The notes under the pieces are model-generated. The model was not told the origin of the DNA. It saw only the letters and a list, made by a program, of their open reading frames with translations, and searched no databases. This document shows, one piece after another, positions 18,422-26,301 of a stretch of 64,000 bases of DNA; position 1 is the first letter of the stretch; every line of letters starts with the position of its first letter. This DNA is from AP-15 sp963818695 (GTDB lineage: Bacteria > Pseudomonadota > Alphaproteobacteria > ATCC43930 > CGMCC-115725). The DNA lies in contig CAWFTG010000009.1 in assembly GCA_963818695.1 (NCBI GenBank), positions 558,001-622,000 of the forward strand, read 5' to 3'. The position numbers and the translations under genes are program-made.

Positions 18422-19453
18422 CTACGCGCCAGCGCGGGGCGGCGACTCGCGCGGGGTGACGGCGACATCGAGCTTCTGCGACAGGCGCAGCACCGTGACC
18501 GGCACGGGCCTGCCGACTCGCTCCTCGGTCATCAGCCGGTGCAATTCGTCGACATCGCCGACCGCAACGCCCTCCACGGCGACAATGATGTCGCCGCTCA
18601 GCAGCCCGGCGGCGCGGGCGGCGCCATCGGGAGCGGTCGATTGAATCCGCACCCCCGTCTCGCGGGCCAGCTCGTGAAAGCGCACCACGCGCCGGGTCAG
18701 CGGCACGTTCTGACCGGCGACACCGATGTAGCACCGTCGCACCTTGCCCTCGCGGATCAGCCGGGCCGCGACGAACTCGACGGTGGCCGCCGAGATCGAG
18801 AAGCAGATGCCCTGCGCCATGCCGATTATCGCGGTGTTGATGCCGACGACCTTGCCCGCGGCGGTGACCAGCGGCCCGCCGGAATTCCCTGGGTTGAGCG
18901 CGGCGTCGGTCTGGATCACGCTGTCGATCAGCCGCCCGGAGCGGGTGCGCAGCGAACGGCCGAGCGCGCTGACGACGCCGGCGGTGACCGTGCATTGAAA
19001 GCCGAACGGGTTGCCGATCGCGACGACCAGCTGGCCGACTCTCAGCCGGCGCGAATCGCCGAGGCGCGCGAAGGCGGGCGCCTCGCCTTCGAGCCGCAGC
19101 ACGGCGAGATCGGTGTCGGGGTCGTCGCCGATCAGATGTCGCCGCGAGAGTGCGCCCATCGGGAAAGGTCGCCTGGATCTTGCGCGCGCCGCTGACGACA
19201 TGGCTGTTGGTCAGCACATAGGCATCGGGGGTAAAGACGACACCCGAGCCGGCGCCGCTTGGCGCGTTCGTTCGCTCCGGTGACCTGCAGATGAAGGACG
19301 GCGGGGCCGACCCGGTCGACCGCGCCGATGACGGCCCGCGAATAGGCGTCGAGCAGGGTAAGGTCCTCGGCCGTCGGCGGAATTAACTGCCGCTGGAGTA
19401 CCGGGCGGGGTGTCGCCGATCGGATCGTAGACGGGGGAGAAATAGGTATCCAT
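18422..19453 (-). pseudogene. trypsin-like serine protease with PDZ domain (DegP/HtrA-like), three frame changes
   Basis: An HtrA-type protease of about 340 residues whose reading moves through four frames. The pieces in order are MDTYFSPVYDPIGDTPPG, then LIPPTAEDLTLLDAYSRAVI, then VVFTPDAYVLTNSHVVSGAR, then LIGDDPDTDLAVLRLEGE to the end. Changes fall near 19400-19410, 19263-19275 and 19133-19145, and each needs one base removed. The catalytic triad is intact across the pieces: His in TNSHVVSG, Asp in DPDTDLAVL, Ser in NPGNSGGPLV. A PDZ domain follows (RAAGLLSGDIIVAVEGVAVG). No signal peptide is visible, so a cytoplasmic location or a lost leader is possible. ssb starts 74 bases upstream on the other strand. 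Confidence in the family is high; whether the gene is really broken is not. Confidence 0.75.
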
Positions 19454-19527
19454 GATTAGAATAAAGTAGGAACATTTGCGCGGTTTGATAAGATGGGCTC
19501 CGATGAACACGACAAGGCGGTGATCCG

Positions 19528-20016
19528 ATGGCTGGTAGCGTCAACAAGGTAATCCTGGTCGGCAACCTCGGCCGTGACCCCGAGATCCGATCGACCCAGG
19601 ACGGCATGCGGATCGCCAATCTGGCGGTGGCGACTTCTGAGACTTGGCGGGACAAGATGTCGGGCGAGCGCAAGGAGCGCACCGAATGGCATCGCGTCGT
19701 GATCTTCAACGAGCGGCTCGCCGAGTTCGCCGAGAAGTATCTGAAGAAAGGCCGGAAGGTTTATGTCGAGGGCGCGCTGCAGACCCGTAAATGGACCGAC
19801 AATGCAGGCCAGGAGCGCTACACGACCGAGGTTGTGCTGACGCGCTTCCGCGGCGAGCTGACGATGCTCGATAGCGCCGGCGGCGCCGCCGGCCCGTCGA
19901 TGGAGGGCGGCTACGACGAGGGCGGCTTCGGCGACGAGCCCCGCGCCTCCGGCCCGGCGATGCCGGCCCGCGGCCGGACCCCCGTTAACGACCTCGACGA
20001 CGACATCCCGTTCTGA
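19528..20016 (+). CDS. ssb: single-stranded DNA-binding protein
   Basis: SSB, 162 residues. An N-terminal OB fold (MAGSVNKVILVGNLGRDPEI onward to about residue 110) binds single-stranded DNA as a tetramer. A Gly/Pro-rich flexible linker follows, then the acidic tip DDDIPF, which recruits repair and replication proteins. All conserved positions are there, including WHRVVIFNERLAEFAEKYLKKG. ATG 19528 is a few bases after a weak purine-rich stretch. Its partner in this region is uvrA, about 3 kb away on the opposite strand. Confidence 0.97.
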   Translation: MAGSVNKVILVGNLGRDPEIRSTQDGMRIANLAVATSETWRDKMSGERKERTEWHRVVIFNERLAEFAEKYLKKGRKVYVEGALQTRKWTDNAGQERYTTEVVLTRFRGELTMLDSAGGAAGPSMEGGYDEGGFGDEPRASGPAMPARGRTPVNDLDDDIPF

Positions 20017-20044
20017 AGCTAGCCGTGTGAGTTCGACTATCGCT

Positions 20045-20064
20045 GTCCCGGCGAAAGCCGGGAC
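20045..20064. repeat. REP-like hairpin, left arm of a bracketed cassette
   Basis: GTCCCGGC and GCCGGGAC flank the loop GAAA, followed by CCCACAC. This is the widespread alphaproteobacterial 'cccggcgaaagccggg' repeat. A degenerate inverted copy lies at 20385-20410, so the two arms bracket the GIY-YIG remnant. Confidence 0.75.
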
Positions 20065-20083
20065 CCACACCGAACCAGCCTCG

Positions 20084-20352
20084 ATGTTCTTTGCCTACCT
20101 CACGGCACCTTGTACATCGGTTCGACGTCGGATCTCGTCCGGCGAGTGTGGGAGCACAAGGCCAAAGTCGTTCGCGGGTTTACCGCCCAATATAGTGTGG
20201 ATCGCTTAGTATGGTTCGAATGCCACGAGAGCCTGGAAGCAGCGACGCAGCGCGAGCGACCGATCAGAGGCTGGAAACGAATTTGGAAAATTCAGCTCAT
20301 TGAGAAAGACAATCTACATTGGATCGATCGCTATCCAGAGCTATCCATATGA
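20084..20352 (+). pseudogene. GIY-YIG nuclease superfamily protein, small internal deletion
   Basis: A small stand-alone GIY-YIG endonuclease of the type of about 95 residues. MFFAY at 20084 is the normal N-terminus. The body is in another frame: HGTLYIGSTSDLVRRVWEHK, then VDRLVWFECHESLEAATQRE and WKRIWKIQLIEK. Family members have about six residues between the GIY-like FAY and the HGTLYIG part; here they are missing and the frame is broken, so a deletion of about 13 bases is likely. The active-site Tyr, Arg (in LVRRVWEH) and His remain, and the late Glu lies in EAATQRE. Any product from the TTG at 20110 would lack the first strand. Hairpin repeats flank the gene on both sides. Confidence 0.7.
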
Positions 20353-20384
20353 TGGCAGACTCTCGTTCCCGATCGCATGGTAGG

Positions 20385-20410
20385 GTCCCGGGCTTACCGA
20401 TTACCGGGAC
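20385..20410. repeat. REP-like hairpin, right arm, inverted and degenerate
   Basis: GTCCCGGG, then CTTACCGATTAC, then CGGGAC. With the preceding AG it reads GGGTCCCGG, the reverse complement of the left arm at 20045-20066, with a small insertion in the loop. The following 138 bases up to the LysR stop hold no gene that I can see. Confidence 0.6.
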
Positions 20411-20548
20411 AAGCTGGATCGATCTCATAGGACCCGATTGGCAGCTTGAGGAGCGAGAGAGCCCCGGGGACACTAGGCGGCGGATGGCGAATTACCTGAG
20501 GGGCCGTTCCGAGGTCGACGCTACTACTCGCGAGGAATCCAGGTTGGC

Positions 20549-21487
20549 CTACTTTATCGCCCGGTCGCGGCAGCGCGCAAAATACCTCGGCGACACAGCC
20601 GCTTTGGTCAAGAGGGCGCGGAACCAGGATTGGGCGGGGTCGGCGGCGGCGCGGCGGTGCCAGGCCATCGATACGGTTGTCGCGAAGTCAATCGGCAATG
20701 GCGTGATCGCGATCGCGGCATTTGCGGCGATCTGCTCGGCGACGCGGCGCGGGACGGTCGCGATCAGGTCGGAGCCGGCGAGCGCCGCCGGCACCGCCAG
20801 ATAGGTGGCGACCAGAAGCGCGGTCCGCCGCTTCAACCCGAAATCGACGAGGATGCGGTCGAGTGCGCCGGTGGTCGTGCCGCGCGGCGACACCAGCGCA
20901 TGGTTCTGCGCCGCGTAAGCTTCCAGCGACATCGGCCGGGCCGCGGCCGGATGGCCTTGCCGCGCGACGACGACGAACGGGTCACGCAGCAGCACCGTCG
21001 CCTCGATATGCGCCGGCAGGTTGCCGACATGCGCGACCGCGACATCGATTGCGCCGCGCTCAAGCTGCTCGACGATACCGCGGCCAGTGGCGGGCAGCAG
21101 GCGCAATGTCGCGCCCGGCGCCTCGCGGGCAAATGCCCGCGCGAGTGGTCCGACCAGCGCGATCTCGGCGTATTCGGCCATACCGGCGGTGAAAATCGCC
21201 GCGCTCGTCGCCGGTTCGAACCTGACGCCGAGCCGCAGCGCCGCCTCGATATGCTCGACCGCCGCGGTGACCAGCGGCGCGATTTCGCGCGCCCGCGCGG
21301 TCGGCTCCATGCCGGTCGCGGCGCGCACGAACAATTCGTCCGCGAAAACGCCCCTGAGGCGCGACAAGGCGTGGCTCATCGCCGGCTGCGACAGGCCGAT
21401 TCGGCTGGCGGCGCGGGTTACCGCGCGCTCGGTCATCAGCGCATCGAACGCCTTCAGCAGGTTGAGGTCGACCGCGCGAATATCCAT
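20549..21487 (-). CDS. LysR family transcriptional regulator
   Basis: A 312-residue LysR-type regulator. The winged helix-turn-helix is at residues 1-60 (DLNLLKAFDALMTERAVTRA, then SRIGLSQPAMSHALSRLR) and the rest is the two-lobed effector domain. The form VDLNLLKAFDAL with FVRAATGMEPTARA is like the NodD/LeuO-type branch. It is divergent from the VOC and DOPA-dioxygenase genes with only 92 bases between, the usual LysR arrangement, and a T-N11-A box lies in that gap. It probably controls the divergent genes and itself in response to an aromatic compound; the effector is unknown. Confidence 0.9.
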   Translation of the reverse strand: MDIRAVDLNLLKAFDALMTERAVTRAASRIGLSQPAMSHALSRLRGVFADELFVRAATGMEPTARAREIAPLVTAAVEHIEAALRLGVRFEPATSAAIFTAGMAEYAEIALVGPLARAFAREAPGATLRLLPATGRGIVEQLERGAIDVAVAHVGNLPAHIEATVLLRDPFVVVARQGHPAAARPMSLEAYAAQNHALVSPRGTTTGALDRILVDFGLKRRTALLVATYLAVPAALAGSDLIATVPRRVAEQIAANAAIAITPLPIDFATTVSMAWHRRAAADPAQSWFRALLTKAAVSPRYFARCRDRAIK

Positions 21488-21508
21488 GGAGCGAATGGTT
21501 ATTATACA

Positions 21509-21523
21509 ATCAATCGATTTGAT
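21509..21523. promoter_or_regulatory. candidate LysR-binding site (ATCAA-N5-TTGAT)
   Basis: An interrupted dyad, ATCAATCGATTTGAT, lies between the divergent LysR and VOC genes. It contains TCAA-N5-TTGA, a T-N11-A box as expected for a LysR regulator. It overlaps a TATACAAT element that could be a -10 box. The placement fits dual control of both promoters. Confidence 0.5.
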
Positions 21524-21579
21524 AGATGAGGCTTCGGGTTACCATATGCGCTTCGAACTTCATCACGGAGTAACCTGCG

Positions 21580-22125
21580 ATGCCGCAAGACCAAGCGCCG
21601 CGCCTGAGCCATGTCGGACTTTATGTCAGCGACGTGCCGAGAATGATCGATTTCTACACGAAGGTTCTCGGGTTCGTCGTGAGCGACGGAGCGCCCGACG
21701 GGCGCATCACGTTTCTGTCGCGCAACCCGAGCGACCATCACCAGGTCGTGCTGGTGCGCGGCCGCACCACCGATGCCGAGACCCCGATGGTGCAGCAGGT
21801 TTCGTTCAATGTCGGCAATCTCGCCGCTGTGCAGCGCGCGTACCGCAAGGTGAGCGAAGCCGGCTGCAACGGCATTCGCCCGATCAGCCACGGCAATGCC
21901 TGGTCGGTTTATTTCCAGGACCCCGAGGGCAATCAGATCGAGATGTTCTGCGACACGCCGTGGTACGTGCCGCAGCCATGCGGCTTCAAGATCGATCTCG
22001 ACAAGAGCGAGGACGAGGTCTACCGCGCTACCGAGGCCTATTGCCGTGAGCAATCCGGGTTCAAGCCGATGGAAGAATGGCGAGCCGAGATCAGCAAGAA
22101 GATCGCCGCGCAACTCGATGCGTGA
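21580..22125 (+). CDS. VOC-family (glyoxalase/extradiol dioxygenase) protein
   Basis: A 181-residue vicinal-oxygen-chelate protein. Possible metal ligands are His11 in RLSHVGLYVSDV, a histidine in SDHHQVVLVRG near residue 64-65, and a glutamate in NQIEMFCDTPW near residue 125. The first half resembles the metal-binding half of a type I extradiol dioxygenase or glyoxalase (VSDVPRMIDFYTKVLGFVVS). The tail of about 45 residues after PWYVPQPCGF is family-specific. It probably acts on a catechol-like or related compound. It is the first gene of an operon with the DOPA-4,5-dioxygenase-like gene 27 bases downstream, divergent from a LysR regulator. The substrate is not determinable from sequence. 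Confidence 0.85.
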   Translation: MPQDQAPRLSHVGLYVSDVPRMIDFYTKVLGFVVSDGAPDGRITFLSRNPSDHHQVVLVRGRTTDAETPMVQQVSFNVGNLAAVQRAYRKVSEAGCNGIRPISHGNAWSVYFQDPEGNQIEMFCDTPWYVPQPCGFKIDLDKSEDEVYRATEAYCREQSGFKPMEEWRAEISKKIAAQLDA

Positions 22126-22152
22126 CTACGCATTCCAATCAGGAGGAAAGTG

Positions 22153-22524
22153 ATGAGCGAAATCAAAGGCTTTCACGCCCACGTTTATTACGATGCCGAG
22201 ACCAAGCCGAAGGCGGCGCAATTGCGCGAAACGATCATCGGGAAGTTCAAGGTCGAGCCCGGCGCGTTCAGCGACGAGCCCCGCGGCCCGCATCCGATCT
22301 CGCAGTTCAATGTGATCTTCGAGACCCCGGAGTTTCAGAACATCGTTCCGTGGCTGATGCTCAACCGCGGCGGCCTCGACATTCTGGTGCATCCGCTGAC
22401 CGAGAGCTCGTATGATGACCACAGTAAGAACGCGCTGTGGCTCGGCACCCCGGTGCCGATGCGGCTCGAGGTGCTGCGCCCGACCTACAGCGAAACCCTG
22501 CTGCCGAGCTCGCAACGGAGCTAG
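22153..22524 (+). CDS. DOPA 4,5-dioxygenase family protein
   Basis: A 123-residue protein of the small DOPA 4,5-dioxygenase family. The family cleaves catechol-type rings, for instance in betalain-like pigment formation in fungi, and is widespread in bacteria with unknown substrates. Markers are GFHAHVYYDAETK at the N-terminus, LMLNRGGLDILVHPLTESSY and DDHSKNALWLGTPVPM, giving three conserved histidines as candidate metal ligands. I chose ATG 22153 because AGGAGG ends six bases upstream; the GTG just before it is less well placed. It lies 27 bases behind the VOC gene, so both are probably on one message. Confidence 0.85.
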   Translation: MSEIKGFHAHVYYDAETKPKAAQLRETIIGKFKVEPGAFSDEPRGPHPISQFNVIFETPEFQNIVPWLMLNRGGLDILVHPLTESSYDDHSKNALWLGTPVPMRLEVLRPTYSETLLPSSQRS

Positions 22525-22547
22525 CCGCGAGGCCGCCCCCACCCTAA

Positions 22548-22569
22548 CCTCCCCGCAAGCGGGGGAGGG
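22548..22569. repeat. dispersed palindromic repeat (CCTCCCCGC AA GCGGGGGAGG)
   Basis: A near-perfect hairpin followed by GGAATGGGAGGGGGTGAC. It belongs to the same repeat class as 4197 and 59311. It follows the DOPA-dioxygenase gene by about 25 bases and could end transcription there. Confidence 0.75.
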
Positions 22570-22738
22570 AATGGGAGGGGGTGACACGCCCGCACCTTGG
22601 AATCAGAGGCCGGGGAATGAGAGGCCGGGAATGTTGGTCAGCCGGAGGCCCTTTCAGCTCGCTTGACGCGGGCAGCCGAACAGTCTGAGAAGTAGGCGGT
22701 TCCGGTTCCCGCCTTATCAGGTCTGGAGGGCTTGAGCG

Positions 22739-23860
22739 ATGTCTCAGCCACCGTTCCGCGCGGATCACGTCGGAAGCTTGTTGCGACCGCCGGAGCTTTT
22801 ACAGGCGAGGTCCGAGCATCAAGCCGGCGGCGTCTCAGCCGCCGAGTTGCGCCGCGTCGAGGACGAGGCCATCGGCGACGCCGTGCGAATGCAGCAGGAG
22901 ATCGGGCTCCAGAGTGTCACCGACGGCGAGTTCCGCCGCGGCTCCTGGCATATGGATTTCCTTTACCGGATCGCCGGCGTCGCGAAAACCGATCGGTTAC
23001 TGCGCATCCAGTTCAGGAACGAGGCGGGGCCCGTCGAGGCGGCGCTCGGAGCGTTTCGCATCGGCGGCAAACTGACCCTCGACAAAACCATCTTCGCCGA
23101 GGATTTCGCTTATTTGAAGTCGGTGGCGCCCGCCGGAACGGTGGCGAAATTAACGATCCCGTCGCCGTCGATGCTGCATTACCGCGGCGGCCGGGCGGTG
23201 ATCGATCAGGCCGCCTATCCCGACATCGATGCGTTCTGGCATGACCTCGCCGAAGTGTACCGGACCGAGATTGCCGGCCTCGCGGCGCTGGGCTGCACCT
23301 ACCTGCAACTCGACGACACTAGCCTTGCCTATCTCAACGACCCGGCGCAGCGCGCCTATGTCGATAGCATCGGCGGCGACGGCGAGCACCAGCACCTGAT
23401 CAACATCCGCCTGATCAACCAAGCACTCGCCGGCAAGCCGGCCGGCATGACCGTGTGCACGCATATGTGCCGCGGCAATTTCCGCTCGTCCTGGGTGGCC
23501 GAAGGCGGTTACGACCATGTCGCCGAGGCACTGTTCGGCGAGCTCGCCGTCGACGGCTTTTTTCTCGAATATGACGACGCCCGCTCGGGCGGTTTCGAGC
23601 CGCTGCGTTTTGTGCCCAAGGGCAATAAGAAGGTGGTGCTGGGCCTCGTCACCAGCAAACGCGCGGCGCTCGAAAGCAAGGACGATCTGAAGCGCCGCAT
23701 CGACGAGGCAGCGAAATACGTGCCGATAGACCAGCTCTGCCTCAGCCCGCAATGCGGCTTTTCGTCGACCGTCGACGGCAATGCGCTGACCCGCGACGAG
23801 CAGATTGCGAAACTGCGTCTCGTTGTCGAAACTGCCCGCGAAGTCTGGGGCTTACCCTAA
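22739..23860 (+). CDS. cobalamin-independent methionine synthase (MetE) C-terminal-like protein
   Basis: A 373-residue protein that matches the catalytic half of MetE. The zinc site is complete: His242 and Cys244 in CTHMCRGN, Glu277 in FFLEYDD, and Cys339 in SPQCGF. Other family segments are RADHVGSLLRP at the start, SVTDGEFRRGSWHMDF and YLQLDDTSLAYL. The N-terminal half of full MetE, which helps bind folate, is absent, as in the stand-alone group often annotated as 5-methyltetrahydropteroyltriglutamate-homocysteine methyltransferase. Such proteins may transfer methyl groups from other donors to thiols; the true donor is not evident. ATG 22739 follows a TGGAGGG site. The gene seems to be transcribed alone, convergent with a methyltransferase. 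Confidence 0.85.
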   Translation: MSQPPFRADHVGSLLRPPELLQARSEHQAGGVSAAELRRVEDEAIGDAVRMQQEIGLQSVTDGEFRRGSWHMDFLYRIAGVAKTDRLLRIQFRNEAGPVEAALGAFRIGGKLTLDKTIFAEDFAYLKSVAPAGTVAKLTIPSPSMLHYRGGRAVIDQAAYPDIDAFWHDLAEVYRTEIAGLAALGCTYLQLDDTSLAYLNDPAQRAYVDSIGGDGEHQHLINIRLINQALAGKPAGMTVCTHMCRGNFRSSWVAEGGYDHVAEALFGELAVDGFFLEYDDARSGGFEPLRFVPKGNKKVVLGLVTSKRAALESKDDLKRRIDEAAKYVPIDQLCLSPQCGFSSTVDGNALTRDEQIAKLRLVVETAREVWGLP

Positions 23861-23933
23861 TGGCCGAAGCTCTCCGGAAGTGATGCCGGAAGCGTGATTG
23901 TGCTCGTCGGGAGCTGCGGTCGTCAGAAGCTTT

Positions 23934-24575
23934 TTACCGGCGTTCAAAGACGCCCCACAATGCGCGTCCTGGCGGTACCACCGATGCGTCTGGTTGCTCG
24001 TTGCGCAACATCAGGAAATGCTCCTGCAAGAGCCGCCAGACGTCAACGCCGTCGTCGATCCAAGCTTGTTCTTGCGTCGGCACGAACCTGCGGCCAGCGT
24101 TGAGCACGAGCAGCCGGCCGCCCGGCTTCAGCGCGGCCTTTATCCTTGCGAGATCCTCGTCCGGGCGCGGGCAATGCTGGAGCACCCAGATGGCCAGCGC
24201 GAAATCCGCGCGCACTTCGAAACGCAGCAGCTGATCGAAGGTCTGCGGGTTGCAGACCAGGAACCGCTCAGATTTGACGTATTCTGTCGCGAACGCCGCC
24301 ATCGTCGGACTGATGTCGACGCCCAGCACCGACCAATTCTTGCGCTCGATCAATGGCTTCGCGAGCCGGCCGGGGCCGCAGCCGAAATCCAATGCTGTCG
24401 CGCCGCGCGGCGGCAAATAGGCGTCGACGATCTCCATCAGGTACTCGGTCTCGATTTCCCAGCGCTCCTCCGACGTGTGCACGCCATCCGGGTTGACAGC
24501 TATCCATCGCGCTTGCTGCATCGAGCCGACGTCAAAGATTGTCGGGTCGTAAGTAGAGTTGAGCGCCTCGCTCAT
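23934..24575 (-). CDS. class I SAM-dependent methyltransferase
   Basis: A 213-residue methyltransferase with the Rossmann fold. Motif I is ATALDFGCGPGRLAKPLIE, motif II LGVDISPTMAAFA, the motif IV region DFALAIWVLQHCPRPDEDL, and motif V/VI AALKPGGRLLVLNAG. This is the methyltransferase-11/25 pattern. The N-terminal extension (MQQARWIAVNPDGVHTSEER) probably helps bind the substrate, which is unknown. ATG 24575 was chosen over a TTG eight codons earlier. A DUF5672 gene and a decayed methyltransferase lie upstream on the same strand, which hints at a former polysaccharide or glycan modification group. Confidence 0.8.
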   Translation of the reverse strand: MSEALNSTYDPTIFDVGSMQQARWIAVNPDGVHTSEERWEIETEYLMEIVDAYLPPRGATALDFGCGPGRLAKPLIERKNWSVLGVDISPTMAAFATEYVKSERFLVCNPQTFDQLLRFEVRADFALAIWVLQHCPRPDEDLARIKAALKPGGRLLVLNAGRRFVPTQEQAWIDDGVDVWRLLQEHFLMLRNEQPDASVVPPGRALWGVFERR

Positions 24576-24775
24576 TTCGGCGCCTCGACATGCCGACAAG
24601 TGGCCTTCACGGGTTGGTCGATCACATGATCACAGGCAGCGCGTGCGCCAATTGCCGCTCCCGTTCCGCAATTTCGGCCGCTTCGCCTTCGTGCTGGCGA
24701 AGCCCGGGCGCCAATTCGCGGAGTTCGAACTGTCTCGGGGGACGGACGGATAGACGCCCCGGAGATTGTCCCCGG

Positions 24776-25519
24776 TCACCGAGCCGACTGGTGATGCCAT
24801 TGCCGAATGGTTTCAAACGCCCCGAGCCCCAAAACGTAGGGCGAGGCGGCGCGGAAACGCCGTTCCCGCTCCTCGCGCGATAACGCCCAGGCCCAGTTCA
24901 GCGGCGAATGAAACCCGAACGGTTTCACTGCAAGATCCCTGCCGGGAGTCTCAACGGAAAACCGATATGCCAGATCCTCCGGCGCCCAACGGAACCCCTT
25001 CTCCATCAGCGCCGTACGGTATCGGCGGCAGATCGCGTCGTCTTCTGGGCACCATAAAGGATAGCGCTCCGGGTCCGCAGCAAGATATCTCGCCAGCCGC
25101 TTCGAGCGAAGCGAGAAGCCGCCGTTCCCCACCCTGATCTCTGGGCCGTGCCACGGCCACGGCGCCCCAATGTAGTCGTAGGCGAGGAACTCATCGGTCC
25201 AAGCGTCAGCATTTGTCGGATGGCCATCCCATTGGATCAACAGGAAATGGTCGGCCCGGAGCCACCGCGGCACCTCGTACCACAGGGCTCGCTGATAGGC
25301 GATGACACTTTTGCCTGCGAACTGCTGATAATCGGCATCATCGGAGATGGCGATCTTCTTCGGGTCGTCCGTCAGGATCAGCACCTGCTCGGGCTCGATC
25401 ACCCGGAGCGTATGCTCGACCGCCATCCGGGTCAGTTCGTGGGCGGCGCCACCGTCTATGGCGACGACGGTCAGCGGCAGCTTGCGGGGACGCCGGCGCG
25501 CGGGGGTCCGGCCGCTCAT
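24776..25519 (-). CDS. DUF5672 family protein (glycosyltransferase-like)
   Basis: A 247-residue DUF5672 protein. After a basic N-terminus come LPLTVVAIDGGAAHEL and a conserved core: FLLIQWDGHPTNADAWTDEF, DYIGAPWPWHGPEIRVGNGG and FSLRSKRL. The core resembles the donor-binding region of family A glycosyltransferases, with QWDGH in the place of a DxD motif. This is a resemblance, not a proven activity. I used ATG 25519; the frame is open 21 codons further upstream without better evidence. Members often sit in polysaccharide clusters. Here the neighbours are a methyltransferase and a decayed second methyltransferase. Confidence 0.75.
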   Translation of the reverse strand: MSGRTPARRRPRKLPLTVVAIDGGAAHELTRMAVEHTLRVIEPEQVLILTDDPKKIAISDDADYQQFAGKSVIAYQRALWYEVPRWLRADHFLLIQWDGHPTNADAWTDEFLAYDYIGAPWPWHGPEIRVGNGGFSLRSKRLARYLAADPERYPLWCPEDDAICRRYRTALMEKGFRWAPEDLAYRFSVETPGRDLAVKPFGFHSPLNWAWALSREERERRFRAASPYVLGLGAFETIRQWHHQSAR

Positions 25520-25603
25520 CCTACGAACGCCGGTCTCCTTCGGATCCCGGCCCCTCCTGAGGTCCTTCGGGGGTCGTCTCATCGACTGGCCATGATCGCC
25601 CCG

Positions 25604-25860
25604 TCAACGCGCTACCAAGGGAAGCATAGGTATCCCGGATCTGGCGGGCTTCGTCCGGGGATGCGCGTCGTGAAGTCGCCCACCCTCCGCATACAGATGC
25701 GCGCCGTCGATGTGCAGGAGATCGATCGACCAGTCATCGATCACTCCGTCACGGAATCCGCTAGGATAGCCGTTCGCCATGCCAGAGTCCGATGCAGACC
25801 TGCGGTCGCAGTGTCTCCGCGAGCCAGAAAGCGAACGGCGCGCGATCGAGCCAGGACAGC
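25604..25860 (-). pseudogene. decayed class I methyltransferase fragment
   Basis: Two short minus-strand pieces in different frames look like one methyltransferase-24-type protein with its middle deleted. The first (about 25860-25770) reads LDRAPFAFWLAETLRPQV, the usual start of this group, just before where the SAM-binding motif should be. The second (about 25765-25604) reads DWSIDLLHIDGAHLYAEGG, matching the conserved IDLLHIDG-H segment, and then runs to a stop. About 40-60 residues, including the SAM site, are missing between them. The DUF5672 gene follows on the same strand. Confidence 0.45.
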
Positions 25861-26301
25861 GAAGGAGAATAGTCCAGCGTCCACTGCGAGGCTGCAGAAC
25901 TGTACGGCACAGCCAACTACTACACCAAGGCCGAAATCATCGTCAACCGCTCGGCGAGACAATATCGCCTATTAAAACCCGCCATGCTGGCTGACGTAAG
26001 GCGAGGGCAGGGCAAACGCCGCTCGCGCTCCTTTCGATACCTTGTCTCGTCTTGATCATTATGCTGGAGTTTCTGCCGACCTACAACGTATTCGGCACTG
26101 ACGAGAAGGGTGCTGCAGACCAACTCGCGCCGAATCGAATGCTACGCCGATTGCGGACACTCAAGAATTTCAGGCCACTCAGTCATCTTCCGAGCCGGTG
26201 AACTTCGCCGCGCTGCTACCGCGACTCGCCACGAGGATCGGTTGACAGGGAAGCGCTCGGCTCGCCAAGCTGCCGCTGGCTTCAAGGAGGCTCACAGGTC
26301 A
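25861..26301. other. intergenic, no gene recognised
   Basis: A stretch of about 440 bases ahead of the M20 peptidase. An open frame on the plus strand around 25890-26050 (AELYGTANYYTKAEIIVNR) looks protein-like, but I cannot assign it to a family. The last 20 bases carry the AAGGAGG ribosome site of the peptidase. Confidence 0.4.

Noticed and set aside
20630..21529. Long plus-strand open frame opposite the LysR gene
   Set aside because: It is the antisense shadow of the LysR gene: it is arginine-rich, has no domain and arises from high GC content.
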